Shown here piece by piece: positions 1 through 12,600 of a stretch of 64,000 nt of DNA; within the stretch, counting starts at the first letter, position 1; each line of letters begins with the position of its first letter. Source of the DNA: Harmothoe impar (taxonomy: Eukaryota > Annelida > Polychaeta > Phyllodocida > Polynoidae). Below the pieces are notes generated by a model that saw only the letters and a list, made by a program, of their open reading frames with translations, had not been told where the DNA came from and did not search any database. Where the stretch lies: assembly GCA_947462335.1 (NCBI GenBank), contig OX381708.1:43279377-43343376 (forward strand), written 5' to 3'. Made by a program: the position numbers and the translations under genes.

Positions 1-61
1 TTCCTATTACTTACACACTAGGCTTTTAGCAAACAGCATAGGCGCTGAAAACGATGTAGAT

Positions 62-618
<557 letters not shown>

Positions 619-3600
619 CTAAATGAACTTCAGAACAAAGTCGAGCCAATTTCTGCCCAGCTCCAACATACTACAGATGGACTTGTGTTTGTTCATAGTG
701 GCCCTGCAGTATCCCACTGCTCGTGCCAGTCTCGCTTCATGGCACATAAACTGGTGACCGACGACATCCATGAATCGCTGTGATGTAATATGCCCGAGCA
801 GCATGTCACCCATTTGATCTGCAAGGCGGTACCATGGCTGCCCATCACCTGTATCAGGGAATAGCCTTCGGATCTCTTCTGTCTTCCAATCTAACCAATA
901 TGGCTTTGTTGCACATTCTGATGACGTGACGTCAGAGAACACGTCATGGATGACCTCCGCTAGGGGGCGGCACTGGGCATGGTCATGTGACACTTCACAC
1001 ACCGGACTGTGTCTGATGAGGAGGGCCAGTACCAGCAGGCTGCCCACTAAATGCTCCAGGTCCTTAGCTGTGCTTTCTCCTGTGGAATTTCAATGTAATA
1101 AGGTCTTTGAGACATTGCCAGATACATTCATATAATACTCAACCTGGCAAGTGTAATGACAATGACAATGGAATTGAAGCTTGTTGTTTTGCTTCACACA
1201 CTAACAATAAGGCTTTTCAATGCCAAGAGTAATCAAAAACATGGAAATTCTTGAATTGGAATCCCAGAGAAGGGTAATCATCAAATCTTAATTATGTATT
1301 GATAAAAATATTGATTCTATTATGATTATCAGGATTTGCTTGTGTGCTTAATCAATGGTTGCCCGTGGAAAACAGTGTTTTTTTTGTTTTCAATAAATAA
1401 ACTTGTCCTATTACTTGTAAATTGATAAAATGTACCAATCCATTATGCAGGGGTTGAACAAAAAGGACCAGGAGAATAAGAGCTTACCCAGAGAGTTAAG
1501 TCCTGCCTCTATCAGCTCTCGATGGCAACGTTCTACCACCGACCCGAGCAACCTGGTCAGCTCCGGCCCAAGGGTCCACCATATGCCCTGTGTGATCAAA
1601 CTGGTCCAGTTATAAATGTATATAGTGCAAAAAGTCCCTATTTAGATGATATTTACATGGACTACTGTTGAGTAAAGCCTTATCTAATACATTTTGAAGT
1701 GGATATGGGACATTTTGACCAGCAAGACATTTTGGTATTTCACAAAATCATTTATCGGTCTTGATGCACAATCTGTTATTGTTTAAATATTTGTAGGGGC
1801 TAGGGTTATACGGGTATGTTATATGACGAGTGCTGTTGGATGTTGTGTTGCGAGCTCAGTCCGAACCCTTCAGTCCGACGGTAGGTGGCAGCACCTACCC
1901 CGGGCTTGGGGTATGGACAGAGGTCGCTATAGGCTTCCGGTCTGCGTGTGCGCGCGCAGGCTGGCTGCCTATATATACCCAGCATCTGACGGTACTCGTC
2001 GGTTACTCTGAGCCACGCTGGCAAGGAGACCCTGTGATCAATACGGCTGATTAGCCTACTGACCCGTTCCGAACTCTATAGGGAGTTCGCACACATAGAT
2101 ACTGCTAGTCTAGGTTTTCTGAATAAACCCGATTTGCAACCTGTAACACTTGATCCGAACTGTGTCGACTTTGTTCTTTAATTGATACTCTACCAATATC
2201 ATAAAGAGACAAAGTATCGTTTATTACACTGGTGCCGTGACCAGTTCTGAGTGAAACGCAGGTTAGCCTGTGCAGTAGCGCAGACCTCCTGCTCTGGACG
2301 GAGCAGCGAGGTCTCCCGATGAGGCATCAGCCTTATCACCGGAGGGGTTAGATGCCGTCAAGGAGGCAGATACCCGCAGGAGTGCGAATGTTCCATCCAG
2401 GACAAGCGCATTTTTGGGATACAAAGGTCCCGAAATAATGAATTGCTCATTAGATGAAATGAGCCTGTCAATATTCAACGTTGGTGGGTCAAGATCAGCC
2501 GCTCCGAATCCACGGAGGGCTACCATCTTGGAGGAACGTCGTTTCGACGACATGAGAGAGGCCAGAATACAGGAGCGTGTGCAAATGGCCCAAATGGAGT
2601 TGTTGACCATTCAGAAACAGTCGAATGAATGGAAAAGCAGTCTGATTGCATTGGAAGGTGCAGTCACACATAGAGCTTCCAAAATCAAGGAGAAAGACGC
2701 AAGGCTTTCAACTTTGTTGGAGGAGAACGAGAAGCTGGTGCAATCCCTTAGCAGGGTTCGAGTGGAGTTCGATCAGAAACAGGCTGATCTACAGGGACTC
2801 CGTTCCGACTTTGTTCAGGCAAACACTGATCTGAATCAGATTTGTGCGGCCCGAGATGCCGTCATCCATGAAGCAGAGGAGACCCGATCAGAACTTGTTC
2901 GGGACACTGAAGACTTACGGGAGGCTCGCCGAAGTCTACTGTCAGAATGTGACATTCTGAAGGCAAAAAGAACTTCTTTGGAGAAATTTTTGTCAGAGAC
3001 CAGGGAGAGTATACAGGATAGCAGTACCTCGTACGCTTCCGCTGATAATGACAGTCCGAAAGGTCCTCATTACAGGAGTTTTACAGACACCCCAAATCTT
3101 CCTATGGGACGTGGGATGACTGTAGAAGGTGCCTTGTCTACTTCAACGCCAGGACGACCACTAAAGGTTGGCCGAGCAAGGGGTAGAGGTAGGGCGAGTG
3201 ATTACTCACCTAGGGTGGGTATCAGTGGTATCCGTCCAATTCCGAAGCAGGTCTTTTCGGCTCCGACAGGTGTAAACACGGCGGGCAGGGGAAGGTCATT
3301 ATCGGAGTTGGTGCGGAGTCCACGTTCTCAGTTGAAACTGGATGAGCAGCAACTGGATTCGGAACGCTTGAAGAAAGCATCCGAACAAGATAAGGCGGCC
3401 AAGACCGACTTAACTCCCTCGAGTTTGTCACAATGGCGAGAATGCCAAGCAAACATACTGTTCAATGAACAGAAAAACTTGGAATTGGAGAGGCGAGATG
3501 TGTATCGCAAGCAGCAGGCTGCTCTTGAGCAGCAACAGGAACGCATGAAGGAGAATGCAGCCCTCGCTGAGGAATTAGCAGAGCAGGAGGCGGCGGTTTT

Positions 3601-6600
3601 GAGAGCTCGACAAGAAGGGCTCCGAGCGGCCGGTGAAGCTGCGAAAGCTAAATTGGCGGAGGCACAGCAAGAGGAGGAGGCTGAGAGACAGGCCAAGGAA
3701 CTGGAAAAAGAGAAAGCGGCGCATCAGCGATTGCTTGCTCTGGCCCAGCAGTGTCAGTATATGACTGACCAGGAGAAAAATTGGTGGTTCAGTCAAGGTG
3801 TGGACCCCACTAAGGATTTGGTGTCGTATGGTACCTACCAGACCTATCTGGAGAGGCAGAATAACGTGCCTACCAGAGGCGCTACTCCGGGGATCACTCC
3901 GGGCGCAAAGAGTCCGAGGAGGGCTCCAAGGAGAACAATTCTGAGTACAGAATTGCAAGAGTTGTACGATACAAACCCAGCAATAGCTGGGATCGGATTG
4001 CACAACGTGGGTACAGAAAAGGACGCCTCGGCTTCCATTTCTAAATGCCTGGCGATAACCTCTAAAATTAGGGGGTCATCCAACGCTGCTAGACGCATTG
4101 CTAGCGAGCCTTTTCCCTACTGGCAGAAAAACTCTTGGGAAGAGTGGTTGGGAGCCACCGTTGAGGACATCAACCTCAGTGGGTGGGATCAACAGGATGC
4201 AATTCCGTATGTCTGTAAGGGATTGCGCTTGGGAGATGGCCTGATGGCCGTGGAGCAGTGGAAAGATGAATGCGGACCCCGCGGCACTTTCAAACAACTG
4301 GTAGAGATCGGAACTATCCTATACGGAGACTCCGCTCGGATTGACCCGATGGTCGCTTTTAAGAAGCGAGTGCAAGGCAAGCACGAGGCCCCGAGGGTTT
4401 TCGGACTTGCACTGATGAGACTCCTGAAGAAGGTACATCCAGCTTCAGGAATCCATGATGCCTTATTCTCTAAGGAATTGTTCTCTCAGTTTGTTGCTGG
4501 ACTGAGGGACCCAGAAATACAACATGTGGTGTATGATACCTGGAGAGCAGATACGTCATTAGATGACCTTTTTAAGGCCATCGACATACATGCTCTCAAG
4601 AAGTCGCTGTTAGGGGACCGGGTGCCCACCCGGGCCTCGGCCATTATAGAGTGTTCTCCGGAGCAGTCTGATGGTTCGGGCAGTGAGGAAGAGGGAGCGA
4701 TAGCTTCTGCAGCTCAGTTTAAGAGGAATGGGAATTCCTCTAAAACGCCGTGGAAAAATAGGAAGCCGGAAGGGGGCGGAAACCCTCCTCCAAAGAAGGA
4801 ATCATCGGACCCAAAAGCTCCGATAATGGACGCAGCGTTTTTCACATCGCTGTTTGAGAAGATGACGACTTCCATTCAGGGGGCTACACAGCCTAACCGG
4901 AGGAAGATCAATCGGCGGACCGCCAAGTGCTATAGGTGCCTGGAGATCGGTCACTTTGCTGCGGAGTGTACGGCTCCGACTCCGAAAGTTCCCGGGAAGG
5001 AGGGAAACTAGAGGGGGTGGTCCGAGAAGGCGAGCGGACGACCCCTGCATATGATGTACGCCAACATACCAGAGAGGTAGAGCCTAGTGAAATTCCGAAG
5101 GCAGGAAGGGAATCAGGGGTGGCTTCGAGCTTGAGGGGCTCGGATGCCGGCCTGGTTAACATTCCAGTCCAACAGTTGCCCGGCAATGAGGCAGGGAGGC
5201 CCATTACGGATCGGAACGAGGAAGTTGTGGCTGTCACAGACACCGTGTGGGTAGGGAGTACCCAGCTTTCCCCGGATCATCCATGTTTCGACCATTTGAA
5301 GAAACATGGCCTTGATTTGGCTGCTCCGAAGGATTTTAAACGCTTTACTGTAAACCCGTCTCCGCTGGGGGGGAGGCGGTGGTATGTGTCTGTTACTGTG
5401 GCCGGTAGAGCGGGCGAATTTTTAGTAGATACGGGAGCTAGCCACTCCTTTATCTCCTCTAACTTCTATGCTCTTATGCCGGATAGTCGTGATAACTTCA
5501 AAACGAGGGTAAACGCCTGTTCGGCCGATGGGTCAAGTATGCAGACGTATGGGCGCGCGTTCATACCGCTCCGAATTGGAGGGAAGGAGTATGTGGCTTC
5601 TCCCACCATTGCGGATATTGCAGACGACGGTATACTCGGATTGGATTTTTCGGCGTTGTATGACGCGGTCCTGAATCCGGGTACAGGGGTACTACTGATA
5701 GAGCACCCGTACCGTGCGGTAGAGCAATGTGTGCTCCGACAAGTGTCGACAGTGGCAACGGTGGTCCAAACTGTAAAGATTCCTCCCGGACAGACGTGTG
5801 ACGTGCTGGTCCGAAGCAAGGGGCTTAGGAGAGAGGAAGAGGCAGTTGTGGAGCCGGATGTGGCCATGTTGGGTAGTATCGGTTTGACGGGCATGGACAC
5901 CCTAGTGGGTGATGGTGCTTGGACCGTAGTGCCGGTTTCTAACCCCGGGTTGGAACCGAAGTATCTAAGGAAAGATACAATACTGGGGAAGGTGTTCACC
6001 AGTGAGGCAGTGATGCCTGCTGGACAGGTGAGCATGAAGGGTGACCCTTCTCCGACCGTTCTGAGTGAGGGACTTGAGAAAATGATCTCCGAAACGGATT
6101 TGACGGATCGGAGGGATCTCGATTCCCTAAGGAGGCTGGTAGTGAAGTATCAGGATGCATGGCAGGTGGAGGGGGAGCCTTTGGGCCGAACCGACAAAGT
6201 GTTGCATTCTATCAATACGGGTGATGCACAGCCTTTCAAGATGCCTTACCGACGCTTGCCTTTGGGTAAGAAAGCGGTGGTAGAGGAACAAGTGAAGACC
6301 ATGTTGGAACAGAAGGTGATCGTGCCTAGCACTAGCCCCTGGTCCAGCCCGGTCCAGATGGTTACTAAGAAGGACGGGTCTATCCGATTTTGTATCGACT
6401 ATAGGCGCCTGAATGGGGTAACCAAGAAAAATGCATATCCTCTCCCCCGGATTGATGAGACTCTGGACTCTTTGGGTGGGAACCAATGGTTCTGCACCCT
6501 TGATTTGCAGTCCGGATATTGGCAGATCGGGATGAAGGAGGAGGATAAGGAGAAAACGGCTTTTACAAGTCACATTGGACTGTATCAGTTTGAGCTGATG

Positions 6601-9600
6601 CCCTTCGGGTTGTGCAACGCCCCGGCCACTTTTGAGGCTATGATGGAAACTCTTCTGAGTGATCTGTTGTGGCGCAAATGTTTGGTATACTTGGATGATG
6701 TCATTGTCTTTGGCAAGACTTTTGAAGAGTGTGCGTTGAACCTCGGAGAGGTTTTGGAACGAATTCGGTCCAATGGCTTGACATTAAAGCCGAAGAAATG
6801 TGAACTTTTTCGGAAGTCCATGGTCTATTTGGGCCGGATCATCTCCACCGAAGGTGTGCAGGCTGATCCGGCTAAGTTGGAGACTGTGGAGACTTGGGAA
6901 GTTCCAAAAGGACCAAAGGATATCAGATCCTTTTTAGGGTTCTGTTCCTATTACAGGGACTTCATCCCCGGATTCTCTAGGGTGTCTCAGCCATTACAAC
7001 GGTTGAGCCATTGGACTCCGGGGAGGAAAAAAGAACCCTTCCCATGGGGGATGGAACAGAATGAAGCCTTCAAAGAGATTAAGGCGTTGTTCCGAACCAC
7101 CCCGGTGCTGAGATACCCTACGGAGAAGGGGCATTTCATCCTTGACACTGATGCGAGCAATGAGAGCATCGGGGCCGCATTGTCCCAAATCCAGGACGGA
7201 GTAGAGGTCCCGCTGGCGTTCGCTAGTAACAGTATGAACAAGGCACAGAGAAATTATTGTACTACCAAGCGAGAGCTGCTCGCAGTAGTGGTGTACACGA
7301 AATCGTTTCGGCACTTCTTATATGGAGGAAATTTCACACTCCGTACCGATCATTCGGCCTTGAGATGGGTCCTTAATTTTAAGGACGCCGAGGGAATGAT
7401 TGGTCGGTGGTTGAATCACCTCAGCGAGTTCGGACTGGAAAACTCTCATATCCAGCACCGAGCAGGCACGAAGCATATTAATGCTGACTGTCTGAGTAGA
7501 CGTCCGGTACGCCGTTGTGTGCGTCCGGAGTGTGGGGATTGTGGTGCTCACAATGCTGTGGTAGCGAGTGTGCGTTTGCCTTATGATGGGTTGTTGCAAA
7601 ACCTGTTGGATTGGTCCACCGACACTATAAGGACGTACCAGATGGCCGATCCTACCATAGCACGACTGAGGGAGCTTGTCCCTACTGGGGTCTGTCCAGT
7701 GAGACCCGAAATATCACTGGAAAACCGTGAAATGCGACGTTTCTTGGCTCAGTTCCACGAACTGGAGGTCCGAGACTCGTTGTTGTGCAGGTGGAAGACT
7801 TGTCCCGGAAAGCGGAGGGTGTTACAAATGGTAATCCCTGCTGCTATGAGGAAAGACATCCTGTACTACTGCCACGGCCATTCCACTAGTGGGCATTTCG
7901 GAAAGAAACGCTCGTTGGAAAGGCTGAGTCGGAGATACTACTGGCCCGGCATGTCAGGCGACCTTTTAAGGTGGATCGAGACCTGTCCGGCCTGTTGTTT
8001 AGGCAAACCTGGTCCTGGATTAGGAAAATTGCCACTGCAACAAGAGCTATTCGGAGTGAGATTTGCTCGAATAGCTGTGGACATTATCAGTGGAGTTAAA
8101 CCAACTCCAAAAGGTAATACGTGTATGATGGTGGTCTCGGACTACTATACGAAATACACCCGAGTGTACCCACTCGAGGATCATACCGCTGCTACTTGTG
8201 CGGAAGCATTGGTGAAGGGGTGGATCCTCCATTTGGGGGCTCCTTTGATGTTACATAGCGATCAAGGGAGAGAATTTGAGTCCAAACTATGGACAGCTAT
8301 GTGCCATCAGTTGGCTATATGCAAAACTCGGACCAATCCGTACCGACCACAGTCCGACGGGCAGGTGGAGCGGTTCAATCGGACCTTGATCCAGGTTTTG
8401 AAGCCATTAGTGAACTCCCATATGGATGATTGGGATGATCAATGCGAATTTGTGGTGCATGCGTATAACAATACGGTCCACACTTCGACAAATTGCACAC
8501 CGAACCTCTTGGTGTTCGGAGAGGACTTGATCATGCCGGCGGATTTAGTATTCGGGGTGGTAGGGATCAGTCCGGAAGCACCATGTACGGTGCTGTTTGT
8601 GGAATCTCTACGAGAGAGGTTCAAATTTGCCTACGAAACAGTTAGGGCTCATTTGCTCAAAGCTGCGAATTGGCAGAAGGTGGGTTACGACACCGGATTG
8701 AAGTTGCGACGATTCGTAGTGGGGGATAGAGTGATCCGCCTACACGAACCGCTCTGCAACGTCAAGCTGGCGAATAACTGGGATGGACCACACACTGTGG
8801 TTAAATGTATCAGTCAAACGACTGTGTTGATTCAGTCCGAAGCAGGACGCATCCGGACGAGCCATGTGGCTCGGTTGCGTGCTTGGGCTGGAAGGGAGCT
8901 CACCCCGGAAACGGAGGTGGAGAAGGGAACTTCGGAGGCTAAATTTGTACCTTTGGAAGGGGTGTCAGTGGATACCCCTAAGAGAGTGGTACAAAAGAAG
9001 CTCCGGAAGACCGTGAAAAAGAAAGTCTCGGCAGGCGAAGGAAGAAGGGCACGGAAAACTAAAATCAAGGCTGGAGTTTTAGTTAAGAACGAGTGTCCTT
9101 CGGCCAGGTTACGAGAGGTGGACGGGAAACCCGTTCGGCGAAGCCCAAGGCTGGTGGCTAGAGGGGCTGTAACCTAGCTTGTTTACACAACGAGTGTGGT
9201 GTCCTGTGTTGTCCTATATGTTATATGTATGTTACCAACAGGGGCGCTCAGAGTCAAGATGAAAAGAATGTAAGAGTGCTCCCCGAGGGTGGTGGACGGA
9301 TAATCCGGTGGGGTAATCTTCGATTTCCCATAAATATCCACTAATACTCCTGATGAGCTCTTTATTCGAAGTATATTTTGACTTTTGTGAGCCGCCTACG
9401 TAGCAGTGTGATCCCCCGAGCCCGAGCTGCGGGCGGGAAAGGTCGTGACCTGATTAAACAGTAATTGGGTCACACCGGGTAACGGGATCGCGTCCAATCA
9501 CGCGAGACGCTGCGCATGCGCTTTGTTTTAAAAACAAAAGCGAGGGAACGCCATATTGATTTTGGGCTCGCCCCGGTCAATAGCGGTGTTGGTCGGCAGC

Positions 9601-12600
9601 GTGGAAGTTGGTGTTTTGGACAGCTAGAAGAGGAGAAAAGTCTGTAAAAGAGTTGTAAGCAGTGAGTACTCTTTCCTGGTGCGTCTGAGACAAAGAGGGA
9701 GACGGGGAACTAGTGTTTTCCCCGTCAAAACTCCCGTCGAAAGACACTTTGCCGAAGTGAGGATGGCCGAGCAACAGCTCCGTCAATCCGAACTCACCGG
9801 ACACTCCGAGGTGGCATCCGCCACCGAGGAGGCAATGGATGCTCAGAGCCCTAGTGGTGATGAGTTGAGCCAGACACTAGCGGATCTCCGTGTAGATCCG
9901 GCCGTGTCCCCGATCCGAAAGTCCCCGTCGCCGGACGGCAGCGAGGACTCCGGAGTGCTGCAAGGACTCGCCTACACCCAGGTAGCGGCGGATCCTTCCG
10001 AGACGACTGCACGTCCCTCCCGGATATGCAGTCTCAGCATATCACCAAACCTCCAGAAGACGGTTGCCCGCAAACTGTCTATGGGGAGTGGGAGTGATTC
10101 CGACACTTCATGTCCGAGGACGCGCGGTGGGAAGGGTGCTACCCGAGATCGGTCCAAGTCGGCCGATACTAAGGCTAGCACTAAGGCTATCAAACACACT
10201 GGTGTGGGGAAGAAGCCTCCGGGAAAGGACGAGCCTAAAAAGCCCGCTCCGAAGAAGGAAAGTACTGCGAGTACGAAGAAGCCGGGTTCCAAGGCTGCCA
10301 CTGCAGCGGCCTCCAAGGATCCGAAGACGGTGGACCCCAAGGCTCCTGCTACGAAGGCGCCTAAGGGTCAAAAGAAAGCTGATCCGAAGCCTGGTGCTAA
10401 GGACCAGCCGGGGAAGGGGCCGACGTCCGACAGCACTAAAACTGTCAAGACTCCGGGTCCCAGTAAGTCCAACCTACCGATCCCTGCCAAGGGGAAAGGT
10501 AGTGGGAAGGCAGTTGTAACCACAGCTGCTCCGACCCCAGCCGTTGACGTGTTGTCCTTCTCGCGAGGGCTGGACAACAGCTCAGAAGTAGCTGCTACAG
10601 CCGCTGCGATGGCTGGTACGAAGGGACATGGGGGAGCCCGTCCGAAAACGGTAGTTCCTCCCGAGGCACCTCGGACCAAGGAAGCTATGGATACAGCATC
10701 CGCAGCCCATACGGTCCAGGTAGTGCAGGATGTGCTGTCTGGCATCACATTCAACCTCCCGACTCCCCTGGAGCCAAGGAAGGAGGTACCCGTTCGGGTG
10801 GAGTTACCTCCTCCAAAAGAGGTACCCGTCCGAGTGGATACTCCTCCACAGTCTACCAAGCCTGCTCTGGAACCATCCAATACCATGGATATTTCGGAGG
10901 AAGCCGGGAAACTGGACCAGGCTGCAGGTGGTGGTCCAACTGGATCGGGGGTGCAAATTCTCGCTCCACATCAGCATGACGCATGGGAGAAGGAGGACGC
11001 CGACGTCCCATCCCTGCTCCGAGGTGCTATCATCGATCAGATGAGCGCCACAGAGGTCAGATCCTTCGATCTGATCCAAATGCGAACCTTCCGGGGGCTG
11101 GACGAGTTGTCTGCCAGGTTCCCGGCTTGGTTCCCAGATCGCCTAACGGCGGCCATGAACGATCTTAGCAAACAGTCAGAGACAGCTCGCTTAGTTGCTG
11201 AGACCGAGGGACGTCCCGAACTTATCGCGGCCTTGGAGTACGACCTGCAAACTGCAGCGGAATTCAAGACCGTGCATAGCCGCGGGAGAAGAGGAGACTT
11301 CTGACGCCAGCAATGAAGCTGGCTCGGAGTATGGAACAGAAGACCAAAGAGTCCATTCTGGATGCCACTCTGGAGGATGAAATGATCCAACAGAACACGG
11401 CCGCGGCTAGGTCTGCAGACACTAGTCAAATGGAAAAGGCCAATCGGAGGGACCAATACCTACCAGAGACCATCAAGGTAACCTCTCGGAAGGGGGGTCG
11501 ATCCGACGAGGAGGTAGAAGCGGTTCTGAAGGGATTGGATGAAAATACAATCCCGGACGACGAACTTCAGGTTCTGGTCCGGAATGCACTCCGAGCCAAT
11601 GCTGCAAGTGGGTTTAAGTATTTTAAACCCATGTGTGTGAACGACTGCGTCAAGGACAAGCGGGCCTCACACATTCCGGAGGAGGTGGGTCCTGACGGTC
11701 TCTCTGATGACGAGGAGTGGATTAAGACGGATCCACTCGAGAAGTCGGTACAGTTGTACCACTTTGAGCTTCTGGACAAGGTCCGAAATGGTAGTACCAA
11801 ATACCATTCGCCTTTCCAGAAAGCTAAGTTAGCATGGGCTATGGCTAGATGGCATCCATTTAGCAAGTGCCCCTTTGAGCCTTGTCTGAACGTCGACGAG
11901 ACACTGGAAACGCCCCGAACTTGGCCTAGCAAGGTTCGGTACGCAAGGCATATTACCCGCTTTCATTTGCGTCACTACATGCGGTATGACTGCTTGAGTG
12001 TGGGTACAAAGCAGAGCAAGGGTTGTCCGAATGGTGGCTGGTTCTACACTAGAGCCGATATCATCAGGCATCTTGCTAAGCAGCACGGGTTGGCTCTGGA
12101 TGTCGCAGCGGAACGCATCCAGACAGCCCATCAGGAAGTCTACTCCCACTTCCCTCCAGTAGTGGGCCGAAATGAGAATCTCGAGGTGGATTTTGGCACC
12201 AACGAGAGAGGAAAGGTCCGGGTCTTTTACAAGGTAAACCCGGACGGCAACTACAACCGGGTTCCGGAAGGTGAGCTCTTCGATGAATTCGAGGAGTACC
12301 AGAAGCGTACCAGCACGCGAAAGGTGCGGCGCGCTCAGAAGAGACCTAGTGGGTCTTCGGAGCAGGCCGACTCTAAGAAGGCCAAAACGGATGAAAGGAA
12401 ATCCGTTATGGAGAAGGCGGATCCGGGCTATAAAGGGCCGGCATTCACCTCTCACACGACTGACTGGAAGAAGGGTCCCCAGGGCAGGCCACCTCGGTCT
12501 GTTCCGGAGGATCCGAACTCCAGCACGATGGGGTCCTTCGCAGAGGAGTTCCCCGAAAACGAGATGGTTCCGGGTGATGAGTCGCAGACTCTAACCCAGA

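Noticed and set aside
9679..9762. GTG-initiated extension of ORF3
   Set aside because: No reason to prefer a non-ATG start. The first ATG at 9763 follows the candidate promoter at a normal distance.
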